From positions 2,728,001-2,792,000 of the forward strand of contig OX442319.1 of assembly GCA_949358305.1 (NCBI GenBank): a stretch of 64,000 bases of DNA, given 5' to 3'. Positions 32,111 to 45,800 of this stretch are shown piece after piece. Under the pieces are notes generated by a model. That model worked only from the letters and a program-made list of their open reading frames with translations, made no database searches and had not been told where the DNA came from. Each line of letters begins with the position of its first letter. Positions within the stretch are counted from its first letter, which is position 1. This stretch comes from Strigamia acuminata (Eukaryota > Arthropoda > Chilopoda > Geophilomorpha > Linotaeniidae). The position numbers were made by a program, and so were the translations under genes.

Positions 32111-35009
32111 CGTTAAACACTCGTTGTAAAGTGATCTTTCCGCCTTGCCAAATACTTATCTAGAATATCTTTTTTTTTGCACAGAAACATTAATTTTTCT
32201 CCACCGATAACACTTCGAAATAACTCGATAACAAAAACCGAAAATATCGATGACAAATGCTCAGATCTGCCAAAATAGGCCTATAATAAAATTTACTGAT
32301 AGCGATTTTGAAAACGTCCATAATTGAATTTGTGAATCATCTTTCTGTGCTCAAAACCACTCGCCCAATTTATTTTTATCATCCTCGAAATCACTCATTG
32401 AATCTCTCTCCCAAAACGAGTATAGACAGCTCAAATCTCATATCCCCAGATGATTTGTATCTCCTGCCAGTAGGAGGAACGAATTGGGTGTAATTGATTT
32501 CTCCCCCACCACTCTCAGGGTGGTGTTCAAGCTCGTGGCACCTTTAATTCTCCCCCGATGCGCGGATTAATTTCCTCAAACAGTTGAGGCTGAGAGAAAC
32601 ATCTGAATGATGCATGTGTGGTCAAATGGGGACGGGGGAAGGTCAAATCGCCTCGATTGAACGCTCAGTAGAGGATAAAAAGTGACCAATCAATTTCAGG
32701 CCATTAAGGGTTCGTTTCAATCAACCTGTGAGTGACAGGTGGGGATTTCTGTCGGTAAAAAGGATTTTTTTTTTAAATTGTATTTTCTGGCAGATTATTT
32801 GGGTGGAGTTCGTGAGTTTATTCCGGGTAAAATAGAAATAGGAACAGGCCTCATTTGCGTTAATTTGTTTTTTTTTTTAAGTCGGGATTTAAATGGAAAT
32901 AGTTGACCATGTGTAACGCATGCACTTCCGCAATTAATTAGTTTTTTTTTTTGTTATTAACTTTTGCTGAACTAATTAGGCGCGTGTGTCGGGGCAGCAA
33001 AGGGTTGGTGGATCCGATTTTACTTTGATTTTTGGAAAAGACGAATCTATTTTGTCAGAAATTAATTTTTTTTTACACGAAAAGTGAGTTTTTGATCCGA
33101 TTCTACCGTCTAATGGTCTAAAGTCTAAAAATTTAAAGTTTTATGTCCAATTATTATTTTTTTTTAGTGTTAATAAAAAAGAAATGATAATAAAAGGTTT
33201 ATTTTGGAAATAAAGAGATTTTAGCGAATAAAAAATCCACCGGTTTAATCAATGGGGCCCAAAAGTGCCCGTGCCCATGGGCCCCACAAGAAATTGTCTA
33301 AAATTCAAACTTTTTGTTTAAGCTTATATACATTTTAGACATTTGTATTGCTTTTGTGTTTGGGGGCCCCGGGCCCCTGGCTCTGACTCCAAATGGACTC
33401 AAATTCGAAATTTTTTAAAATTCCATTTCATTTCATTTTTATTGTCAGTAAAAAATGATCAACAAGGCCCCTAAAAATGATCAAACTTGGGCCCCTAAAA
33501 ATGATCAACAGAGCCCCCTAAAAATGATCAACTGGGGCCCCTAAAAATCTCTAGACCGGGACCCCACAGACCCTTCCACGAGTTGTGTCGACTAAACAAA
33601 CAAACAAATAAAAAACAATCGCCGAAATGAATTTTTAACAACTGCGCATAAACCTCCACTCAGACACCACGTAATTTCACATGCACTTTGATTACACGCA
33701 AAACACAGTGAGACGAGGCAGATTACCGGAGACTCCCACCCATCCCAACGGACCAAAGCGGAAAGATGGATGCGAAGCGCGCGAGGGGAATAACCCGAGC
33801 GCCGTGCTTTCATTCAAATAGGAAATGCAACATTCATGATCACCATTACGTGATGGATCAAAAATCACACACTCGGATAAACCACATCTTGACCAACACA
33901 CGCTTCTTTGTCTCATTTTTTTTCCACCCAGATGGGGGGTACTTGTAGGGGGCTTCGCAGTTCGAACAGCCTTTTGTGTGCGCCTCGCGACTCTGCCCCG
34001 TTTCAGCTGTCACTAAAGCGAGAAGGGGAAGCGAAAACCAAGGGTCGCGCACTATAGGGGGACGGGACATGCAGCCCTCTTTGTCCAGGAGGGTCCTGGA
34101 GGGTCCTGGAGGGTCCTGGAGGGGTAAAGATATACACTTTTCATGAGGCGTGCTTGCACCGACGTATTCTCGGTGTTTAAAATGGATAAACAGGGACGAG
34201 TTGGGGTCATGTGTTAATAACTTATCACTTGCAGGCAGCGGCACTTTGGAATTAATTTTTAAGCTAGTTTGGGTGCGACCGGTCGTTTGTGGCGCTTTTA
34301 AATGATCAAATGCGATCGAATTTGGTCGTTTTGTGAAGGTGGAAATTCATTTTATTTTTGTAAAAAAATTCCCTCGAAGAATTCGGTGTTTGTTGTTGTA
34401 GAAACGAAGCAGACGTTGTCACTTCCGGTGGTTTTCGACGTTCGTTTAAAACGAGGTTATTATGTTGTGTGGGCGTGATGTAGGCTGGAAGAGAGAGAGA
34501 CGCGGCTTTTAGCCGGGACGCCTAATCAATCAATCAAGAGGTCACGAGGGAAATCCGTGGTTGTCTTTTGTTTTGTTCTGCTCATTAGTCCTGATTGCGT
34601 CGGAGTGTTCAAAGAGAGGAAACGAAGGAACTGTTTGAACAGATCTTGCAATTGCGGAAAAGGAAATAATCGAGGGCGAGAAGTAATTGAGCGTGTTGAT
34701 AAATAAACTTCCCTCAAGGAAAGAAAAGTGAGGCGTTTTTTATGGCGTCTCTGTCTTCACTCCAAAAATAGAAGGTGCTTGGTGCTTTCGTTGCACGTTG
34801 TGGACGGAGGGTGTGTTAATCCCCTCCTTATGGCCTCAACATCCAGGCGACAGATGTGGCTCATCTAGTGTGTTTTTGATGGGTGTAAGTGCGATTTTTT
34901 GACGTGATTTCGCGAAATGGGAATCGAAACACGCAGCTGCGTGATGGGCATCGGACGTCTGCGCTCCCGATGTAACCGCTTGAAGATGACACTTTAGTTT
35001 ATGAGGGCC

Positions 35010-35760
35010 CCAATCTTTGTTTTAAGGGTCCTAAAAAGTCAATAAATATTTTTGGGGTCATTTTTATGGCCCAAAGCTCCGTTTTAGCTCAAAATTTTCA
35101 TTTTTAGACATCAAATTCTTATTTTTATGGGTTAAATTACACTTTTTTAGGGTCTAAACTCATTTTTATGCTCCAATTTTCATTTTTTGGGTCCAATTTT
35201 TATTTTTGGCCCCAATTTTTATTTTTATGGCCAAAATCTTTGTTTCAGCCCTAAAGTTTCATTTTTAGGCCCCAAATTCTCATTTTTATGGTTTAAATTA
35301 TCCTTTTGTAGGGTCTAAACACATTTTTAGGCCACAATTTTCATTTTTAGGTCACAATTTTCATTTTCGGAGTCCAATTTTTATTTTTGGCCCCAATTTT
35401 TATTTTTATGACCCAAACCTCCGTTTTAGCCCAAAATTTTCATTTTTAGGCCCCAAATTTTTATTTTTAGGCCCCAATTTCTCATTTTTAGTCTCAAATT
35501 CTCATTTCTCATTTTTAGGCCCCAATTTCTCATTTTTAGTCTCAAATTCTCATTTCTCATTTTTAGACCCCAAATTCTTATTTCTCATTTTTAGGCCCCA
35601 AATTCTTCTTTTTTATTTTTAGGCTCCAAATTCTCATTTATAGGCCTCAAATTCTCATTTTTAGGCCCCAATTTTCATTTTCGGGGTCCAATTTTTATTT
35701 TTGGGCCAAACTTTCATTTTTAGGGCCCAAAAAATTCATCAGTCATTTTTATTTTTTTGG
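35010..35760. repeat. AT-rich degenerate tandem array upstream of CadN
   Basis: The motif CATTTTTAGGCCCCAAATTC and variants (TTTTTATGGCCCAAA, TTTTTGGCCCCAATTTT) recur about every 20-35 bp over 750 bp. Copies drift in length and sequence. There is no coding potential. Confidence 0.75.
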
Positions 35761-36847
35761 GGGCCCAAAGGATACAAATATATTTTGTGTGTGAACAGAT
35801 TGGGGCCCACGAAAGTCTAATCTGCATCCGGCATTGCATTTGATCCACATTTGGACAATCGCTCTGATTCTATTTGATAACAGCGTAACCCCATTCTGGT
35901 TCTAGAGCTGTTGCCAATGACGACCACAGCAATCATAATCAAAACAAAAAAAAAATATCATTTCGTCTAAACTTTAGTGTGAATTAGTATTGGTGGGGTC
36001 CGCACAACAGCTACCGGTTTCCGTGGGGGATTATAAATAATACACGAGTGTTTATTTGCGTTCAGGTGTGTCTAGTTCCGCGCAGGTGGCCAGGTGCAAA
36101 TCGAGGTAAATCGAGGTAAAAACATTAATAAAACCGACGAAAATGATACACAAAATTCAATTTCCACTTTATTCGGTGAAGTTTCTCGTCTAATTTTAAT
36201 TTCTCAGCATTTGTCATTAAAATACAAAAGCTTTGAGTCACATAATTCCCCGATAAGATGAGAAATAAAGCGTTGAACTTTGGACAAGTGTGGACTCTGG
36301 CTGCTATCGGTGATGTCACTTACTCTCTACGACGCAGGTGTTGTGGGATGGCCTTAATCACATTTACTCGAAAAGGGAGAGCGATTCAGTTTTATTCTTT
36401 CGAGAATACATATCGAATTTTATCGTTTTTTAATTCCAATCGTATTAAATAAATGCGTGATGTCATGTTTTAAATTCATTTCAACGCGATTAGATATGAA
36501 AAGTTGTAGATAAAAACGAAAATTCAATTTTGCGCACCCTGGGTGAGGCTAAGATCCGCACCACTCCCAAGTGATTTCATAGAAGCGGCTGCGAGACGGT
36601 GCGGGCCAGCGGTGGATATCGTCGCGCCGAGGTGGAAGTTTGAAGTATTTGTGTGATTAATCGAACCGGGATGCGTGTACGTTCGAATCGGCATTTTAAT
36701 TTTGATTTTCGGCGAGGAATGGTTGGATTTTTTTGAAGTTTTGTTCGCCGCGTGTACCGAATCGCGGTCCAGGTAAGCCGCGGACCGTTGGAAGCGAAAG
36801 AAAAAAAAATCGAGAAAAATCGAAATAACTTTTCAACTCGTTGGACG

Positions 36848-39800
36848 ATGGATGTGCGACGAAAAGTGTGTTATTCGGTGATGTTTTGGGCGTCGTTTTG
36901 TGTACTTTTTATTGTTTGCAACGTAAATGCACGTGAGCAAAGGCGAGGAGAGGACGACGACCTGTTGTTGAGATGGGACTCGCACGAACGGAGTGGGACA
37001 GCGTATAAAGCGGATAATGCCAGGAAGATTTCGCGGAGTTCGAGTCACAAAAATCGGTAAGGAAATTCGATAAAATTCGGTGAAGGAAGAGAAAGTAGGT
37101 GGATTTTATTTACCGACGATAGTGTGGTTTTTAAATCGATTTTTTTTAAAAAAGTAAAAAAAAAAAATCGAATACAAAACTTTTTATCGATTTTTTTTAT
37201 CGATTTAATTGCGGTGGAAGCAAGGTAAAACCGAGTATCGATTCGCGAGTTGGTTATCGATTCGCGGTAGCCGATTTTAACAATAAAGGAAACTTTTTGT
37301 GGCGACTGGCGAAGCCTGTAGACCGCGGTCGTTAAAAGTCTAGATAAATCGTTTGAATATTTTTTTAAAACGACCTTGAATAAAATTTTAAATAAAATTA
37401 AGCATTTCTCTTCGTTGTGGAGCGCAAAACAAACAATTTTTATCGTTTTATTTGCTCGTTTAATCGTGATTTGATTACGATGTCTCAATGGCGATGATAA
37501 CGGACAATTAAAAACGAGGAAAAATAAATTAAATTTTATTATTCGATGCCTTAAATATAAAAGGAAGTAAATTATATATTTCCATCCCTCCTGGTTGTTG
37601 AACAGGTCATTACAAAGGGTCTGTCTTTGTTTTGGTCGTGAAAACAATGGAAGAATTACTCGTCCGTTAAAAATTAAAACAAACGGCGCTCCGGCCATTT
37701 TGTAATAATTAATAAATTTAAACCTGAAAAAACCTTTAGTGTTTTCTAGGGTGGAACAGTTACACAAGTTAACGACCACTCCCTTCTTATCAAACAGTAA
37801 TAACATCCAAAACATCGAACTGGTAACATTAATTTCCTTAATTAAAAACTTCGTTTTTTTGAGTTACTTTCAAATATCGTCCCCAGGTGTTCGCCTCGCC
37901 GCCATTTTGTGAAAGTTGTTTTGATAAGAAAATGGAAATAAATTTTTTTCTCTTCTTTTATTATCTAAAATCAGATTTAAAAAGAAAATCTTGACTCGAG
38001 AGGCGGATGACCTCGAATGTAATCCTAATGATATGCTTTCGGACAGTAATAATTGAGCTGGACGGCCATTTTTTTTTTTTAAATTTTCTATTCAAAGGGG
38101 TCGCTATTTTAGTTTGATTAGACGTTGAATACATTAATTATAATTCTAGATATCTAAATGATGCTTGAGATTGAATTTATGAGCGGTGGGGGAACGAGGA
38201 ATGGAAAGAAGAAAAAAAAATGTCTATTTTTATTTTATCGCCGGCCATTTTGTTTGTTTTAAAATGGCCGGTTAGCAACGTTTGTTTGAAGTTTTATTTG
38301 GAAGTGGTGAATGAGAGGTGCGCGTTCTGCATCCTGTCTTTTGAATGACGGACAGGGGTTTGGAAGACGTGGTCAACAACTTCCTCTGACTGCTTTGTTT
38401 AGGTCATTGGTTCGGCGGAAATTTGAAATTTATTTTAATTTATTTTTTATTTTTTTGGTGGGGGTGGGGGGTGGTAAACTGAGGATTTGGAGGGTTGGAA
38501 GTGTTTTTTTTTTTTTGGTTTTGTTTTGGTCGTTTTGGATGTGGATTTTATGGGGATAAAATGGCGGGTGAATTATGGTGTTGTTGATTTTTTTACGAAT
38601 TGTAATAAATTGTGAAGTTTTTATCGGGTTTTTGGAAAAAATTGTAAGTGGTTTTTGTTTTTTTTTGGGTTTTTTTTTTATTTTTTTTTTTATTTTTTGG
38701 ATGTATGGAGTTGAGAAATTCCCGGGAAGTGACAAAGTTTTTTTTTTTTTTTTTTTTTTTTTGACCGGTCTTAGTGAATTCTTTGCGTGCATTTCAGGGG
38801 AGATAAGTTCAATGCTATGAAGGTATTTTTCTGGAAACACAAAGAGATGTTGGATTTTGAAGGGAAAAAAAAATTGGAATAATTTTATTTAGGATTTTTA
38901 AAAAGTTTTCTAGAATTTATTTAGAAATTTTATAAATTAATCGAAATTAAAAAAAATATGTTTGCAAAATGATCAGAACGTGTCCGAATATTCATAAATG
39001 TTTCTCTAAAATGTCTGAATATTTATAAATATTCTTCGAAAATGTCTAAATATTCATACCGGTAAATATTTCTCTAAAATGTCCAAATATTCATAAATTT
39101 GGAATAATTTGGATGTTCAGCGCGGATTTGGGTTGAGTCGGTTCAATTATTCAAAAAAATTGTTAAAAGTTCAAATACCGTACTCACAGAAAGCCTTTAA
39201 AAATGTTCAAATATCTAGAAAAATTCTTCCAAAATGTCCAAATATTTATGAAATTTCCTCAGATGTTCAAATATTCAGAAAAATTGCTCAAAAATATTCA
39301 AATCTTTAAGAAAATTCTTCAAAAATGTTCAAATCTTGAATAAAATTCTTCAAAAATGTTGAAATCTTGAAGAAAATTCTTCAAAAATGTTCCAATCTTG
39401 AAGAAAATTCTTAAAAAATATTCACATTTTCACGGAAATTCCTCAAACCTGTTGAAAAATCGAGAAATATTCTTAATTTTTATCAAAAAATCAGCAAATT
39501 TTTATTCCAATTGTGAAAAACTTTCCACAAATTAATTTCCAATTTAATTTCCAAACAACTACGGAGTTCTTTTCTTTTATTCCACAACTTATCACGTCTC
39601 TTCTAATCACTTGCCCGTAAATCTCAGCTAAACTAAATTGGCCGAGAATGTCAAGCATCTGTTATTATTTCTCAAGTGCAATTTCCCCTTCTTCACCTCC
39701 CCACACCTGTTTCAACCATTTCCTGTCATTCTTTAAACCAACAGACATTCTCTGCTGAGACTTTTCAGATTATTTAATAATGGCAAGGTCAATGAAGGAT

Positions 39801-42800
39801 TAACAAACGCTCAAATCCTATTGTTGCAGGTCTCGAATCGAAGTTCATTCCCATCACCATGTGAGCAAGAGGGCGCTGGAAAAAGCGAGTTTAATTCAGG
39901 GATCTTCGCGGCTTCAGGCAAACGTGAGTTCCGCCATATTTGTTTCAATTTACTTTGACGTTAATTTAATTTTTCTTTCATAGGAAAAAGTATTGAGACC
40001 GCATGTGACGTTCGAATTATCCGATTACCAGACCCCTACACCATTGCGGGAGGATGTTCCCATTGGAACGGAGTTACTAAAAGGTAAAACGTCAATTTTT
40101 ACATTAAGAAATGAATTTCACTCCAAAAAAAATCATTTTATTGCCTAAAATTATTTACATATAAAAATTCAATTTTTGAATATAACAGTAAAAATTTTAT
40201 TCTGTTTTGGTTTAAATTTGAGTAAACAATCTAAACATTTGTGTATAAATTTATTTGTTTAGTGAACGTTGTCGATAAACCCGAAAACAGCGGTTTAACG
40301 CTCTCAACCGACAACGAGGCGTTTCTGGCCAAATGGAACGGTGGCAATTCCATCTCCATCTACACCGACCGGCGGCTGGATGCGGACGACAACGGAGGAC
40401 AGTACATATTCAAGCTGAAGGCACAGATCAGCGGCACGGACGAAACGGCCACCACCAATGTTCGCGTAACGACACTCAACACGAACGACGAGACGCCGAA
40501 ATTCACTCAAAGCATCTACACGTCCAGTGTCGACGAGAAAGTGAAGCCGGACACCTTAGTTGCGACCGTTGTCGCCACGGACAGAGATAAGGACGCCGTG
40601 AAATACTCATTCGCAGACGGATCGCTTCGGCATAAAATGTTCGTCATCAACGAAGACGGCGGTAAGATGGAGAAAAAACAATTTAATTCAAATTCAATTT
40701 AATTAAACTAAATTATCCTTTCAGGCGGCATTAGATTGGTGAACAACATTGCGGAAATCGATTTCCAGGAGGACAAATACGATTTGCACGTGCGAGCCGT
40801 CGACGACGGTTCGTGTTGCGAAGGCGGCGACCAAGTGCAACACACGGGCACGACGCTCGTGGTCGTCAGCATCATCGACATCAACGACCACAAGCCGGAA
40901 TTCTTAGACTGTCAGCGAACGAGCGCGTCGGTTAAGGAGAACGAGCCCATGGGAACGCCGGTCATCACAATAACGGCGACTGACGGAGACCGCGGACTGA
41001 ATAAGGAGCTGAATTACAGCATCGTCATGCAGCCGGATCAGACCGAGAGTAATTTCATCATCGGGCTGAAGGACGGAAGTGTCAAAACGAATAAAGTAAT
41101 TATTTGGAATTTTTGTTAAAAATTTAATTTATTTGAAATTTTTTATTTTATTTGGAATTTTTGTTAAAAATTTAATTTATTTGAAATTTTTTATTTTATT
41201 TGGAATTTTTGTTAAAAATTTAATTTATTTGAAATTTTTTATTTTATTTGAAATTTTTTATTTTATTTGAAATTTTTTATTTTATTTGAAATTTTTTATT
41301 TTATTTGAAATTTTTTATTTTATTTGAAATTTTTTATTTTATTTGAAATTTTTTATTTTATTTGAAATTTTTTATTTTATTTGAATTTTTTTATTTTATT
41401 TGAAATTTTTTATTTTATTTGGAATTTTTGTTAAAAATTTAATTTATTTGAAATTTTTTATTTTATTTGGAATTTTTGTTAAAAATTTAATTTATTTGAA
41501 ATTTTTATTTTTTTTAGATGTTCGATCGTGAGGCCGAGAACGGGAAAGTGGTGTCCGTGACGGTTAAAGCGTCGGATAACGGGAATCCACCCCTGGAAGG
41601 TCTGTGCACGTTCGTGGTCAACATTTTGGACGTGAACGACAATGCGCCGCAGTTCCAGCGCGATTCGTACCAGCAGAGGATTTCGCAGAACAAGAAGCTC
41701 GGAGACGATTTGTTTCAGATTCAGGCGAGCGATCGAGACGCGGATAAGAATTCGATGATTGTGTATAGTTTGGAGCGGGTTAATAATAACAACGATCTGG
41801 ATTACTTTTTGATTGTTCCCGATTCCGGTCGAGTCATGTTGAATAAGAATTTTCACAGCGTAAGAATTATAATTTAAAAAAATTGAAATTTTTGATTTTG
41901 TTGTAATGATTTTGATTTTATTTTGTAGCAAACGAATTTCAACTTTAAAGTGGTCGCGACCGATAAAGGCGAGCCTCCGTTGGCGTCTAAAGTCGACGTT
42001 CGTGTCGAGGTTTTGCAAGAAGACGTTTTGGTTCCTAAATGGGTGACGAACACCGACGAGCCGATTGAAATTCCCGAAAATACTCCAGTCGGTACGATCG
42101 TTGCCACTCTGGAAGCGAGGTTGGAATAAATAAATAAAGAATGAAGAAAAAAGGAATTTTTTACTTAAATTTTCGTGTTTTAGGTCCGAAAATCCCGACA
42201 ACGAAAAGGTTACGTATCGTCTACTCAAAGGAAATTCGGAACAAACCAACAAAAACGACGTGTTTCTTCTAACTCCGTCGACGAAAGACGGAAAGGACGT
42301 CGGCTCGATCATGTTGAATAAACCTCTCGATTACGAAACGATCGCCGAATACAACCTGGCCGTCGAAGTGTTGGTAATGAATATTTGAAATTTTTAAATT
42401 TAACTCGAATCAACTCGACAAATTTATTTTTCAGAACGAAAACAAAATGGCCAGCGAAGCTACGATATACATTCGACTTACAGATGTGAATGACGAAACT
42501 CCAATTTTCAACGAGATCGAATCTGCAATCGTGTTTGAGGAAGTACCAGAAGGCACCCGAGTTGTAAACATCATCGCGCACGATAAAGACGCAACGCCTT
42601 TGTTCAGAAAAGTAAATTCGTAAAAATTCGTATAAATTGTATGTTGTTATTGTGCTTAAGTTTTTGTTTCGTTTAACTTAAGGTTACCTACACAATGATA
42701 TTGGGAAATGAATATTTTAACATCAATTCCGAGACCGGAGAAGTGACGACCAAGGTGAAATTCGATCGCGAAAAGACGGAACGACATTCGATTCGAGTCG

Positions 42801-45800
42801 AGGCCAAAGACGGAGCGCCGTCGGCCAGGCCTGGCAAACAACCGGGCGAACATAATACTCGTAAGTTTATTGATGGTTGTTCGTAGGATTCATTAAAATT
42901 GTTTGTATTGCAGTGAGTAAAGATTTTTGGATCGAAGTTGGCGACATAAACGACAACCCGCCCAAGTTTGCGCAAGAAATTTACAAAGCCACTGTCAAGG
43001 AAAACGAGGACGCTCATTTTATTGTCACAACCGTCACCGCCAACGATCCCGACTACAGTAAAGGAAATTCAACGTTATTGGTGATTTAAGTTTTTAATTT
43101 TTTAAATTTTAATTTGTAGCTGCGAGGCTGTTGTATCAATTAACTGGTGGAAACGATAAAGGCGCGTTTGGTGTGATTGAAGACACCGGCGCGATTTTCG
43201 TCGCTGGAAACATCGACTACGAAACCAAAGACAAAGTAATTATTTTTTTTAAATGATCAATTACAAAATTTAACTTTTCTCTCTGTTTTTTTTTTTTCTA
43301 GTACGATTTAATTCTCGTCGTGCGGGACGGAATTCACGAAGCGTCGACAATCGTTCAGATCATGGTGGAGGATCTGAACGACATGCCTCCACTGTTCAAC
43401 CAATCCACTTACGAAGTGACGTTAGTGGAGGAGGAGACGATGAACTTGCCGAGGAAACTCGTCCAAGTGCGTGCCGTGGACGGCGACAAGGATCGGCCTA
43501 AAAACATCGTTTATTACCTCACTGGCCACGGCACGGAGGAACCGAATAAATCCTTCGAAATTAATCAGGCGACCGGAGAAATTTCAGTTTTACGCGTAAG
43601 AAACGAGCAAATTAAATTGAAAGTCGAATTTTTGCTTTAATTTCGATCTAAAACTGCAGGGTTTGGATCGGGATCTGCCGTACGGAAGACCCGTTTGGCG
43701 CTTCACGGCTCTGGCTTGGGACGAAGGCGGCGGACCCGGTTCGTTGACCGGTTTCGCCGAAGTCATAATCGATTTGAAGGACATTAACGACAACGTTCCT
43801 ATGTTTCCCGAGCCTTTCTATAAAGGATACGTTAAAGAAAATCAACGGAGTGGTAATGGAATTAAAATCGAAACAAATTTTTCTAAATTTTATTTAAAAA
43901 AAAATTATTTTAAAAAAATTTTTAGACGTCAAAGTGATGGTGATGAGTGCGATGGATTACGACGACGGCCCGAACGCAGTTTTGAAATACAGGATCCTGG
44001 AAAACGCGAAAATGGACGGCAAAGACGTTTTCAAGATCGATCCGGACGACGCGACGATCACGACTGCGATTTGCTGCTTGGATCGAGAGAAAGTGGATCA
44101 ATACACGATCGTGGTTGTCGCGAACGATATCGATATGCAGTCCGGCACCGGCACGGCGACGATCAGCATCGAAGACGTGAACGACTCTCAGCCGCGCTTC
44201 GAGCACAGCGTCTACGAAATATCGATTCCCGAAACGAACGGAAATATCGTCAAGTTCGACGAACCCGTTCTCGTTTTTAAAGTCCTCGACGAGGATTTGC
44301 CGGAGACGAATAAGAATTATTTTTTGATCGCACCCAATTCCGGACCGGGTTACGATCGATTCAACATCGTACCTAGGGGTCGCGACGAGGGGGAGTTGAA
44401 GGTGAAGCTTTTCTTGGACTACGAGAACCCCGAGCACAGAAAAGGATTCAATTTTAAAATAATCGTCGACGATTCGGGCGGTTTGTCAAACGACTCCCAG
44501 CGGATGGCTACGGCCGAAGTGAAGATCCAATTGATAGATATCAACGACAATGCGCCCGAGTTTGAAAACAGTTACATCAATGTCACTGTGTCTGAGGGAG
44601 AAGGCACTGGCACGAGCATAGCCAAGTTCAGAGCAACGGATAGAGACCAGGATGGAAACTCCGCGGTTAGGTAAGTGCAAGACCACCATTGGCATTAAAA
44701 TTGTACTTTTTAACATAAAAATTGGATTTTTTGATCAAAAATTGGATTTTTGGATCAAAAATTGGACTTTTGGATCAAAAATTGGATTTTTGGATCAAAA
44801 ATTGGATTATTTTGATCAAAAATTGGATTATTTTGTTCCAAAATTGAATTTTTTACATCAAATATTGGATTTTTTGATCAAATATTGGATTTTTTGATCA
44901 AATATTGGATTTTTTGATCAAATATTGGATTTTTTGATCAAATATTGGATTTTTTGATCAAATATTGGATTTTGTGATCAAATATTGGATTTTGTGATCA
45001 AAAATTGGATTTTTTGATCAAAAATTGGATTTTTTGATCAAAAATTGGATTTTTTGATCAAAAATTGGATTTTTTGATCAAAAATTGGATTTTTTGATCA
45101 AAAATTGGATTTTTTGATCAAAAATTGGATTTTTTGATCAAAAATTGGATTTTTAGATCAAAAATTGGATTTTTAGATCAAAAATTGGATTTTTAGATCA
45201 AAAATTGGATTTTTAGATCAAAAATTGGATTTTTTGATAAAAAATTGGATTATTTTGATCAAAAATTGGATTATTTTGATCAAAAATTGTATTTTTTGAT
45301 CAAAAACTGGATTATTTTGATCAAAAATTGTATTTTTTACATAAAAACTGCCCAAAATGCATCAAAATCCGACTCAATAACTTTTGTTCAAATGAATTTT
45401 TAATTTCTTAGGTATGATACCGAGAAAGCCACGAATCGAAGACGCCATTTCTCCGTCCTTTCCGACGGAACCGTTACAATCCAACGGCCGCTGGACAGGG
45501 AACGGGAACAACGACACGTAGTTCACATATTAGCTATCGACGATGGTAATTCGATGGCAAATTAACATTGAGCATTTATACTGAACACATTTCCACAGGT
45601 TATCCTTCGAAAACATCGACGGCCACTTTAGCCGTGACCGTCCTCGACATAAACGACAACGCGCCAGAGTTTTGCAAGCCCTTCGAAGGTCTGGTTATCG
45701 AAAATTCCGTCGGCCCGTGGCCCGAACGCGTGCTCGATATGGTAACGCGTTGAAATTTCTCACAAAATTAACATTTTCCTAAATAAAAATGTCAACTTCT

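Larger units (their letters stand above)
31344..36847. other. Intergenic region between ABCC5 and CadN plus CadN 5' leader
   Basis: No gene is recognised in this 5.5 kb. It includes a foldback element (31750-32110), a small array with AAAAATGATCAAC units at about 33465-33550, a 12-bp GGAGGGTCCTGG repeat at 34087-34125 and a larger AT-rich array (35010-35760). The stretch around 36540-36847 is more GC- and CpG-rich and probably holds the CadN promoter and 5' untranslated region, judged from position only. Confidence 0.5.

Noticed and set aside
37045-37815. 256-codon open frame on the minus strand inside CadN intron 1
   Set aside because: Composition is AT-driven (Lys, Asn, Ile, Phe), no domain is recognisable, it overlaps the CadN exon 1 donor antisense, and there is no exon structure around it. 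I treat it as chance.
43663-44437. Arg/Asp-rich frames of 205 and 171 codons overlapping CadN exons
   Set aside because: They are alternative-frame and antisense readings of real CadN coding sequence with its biased codon use.
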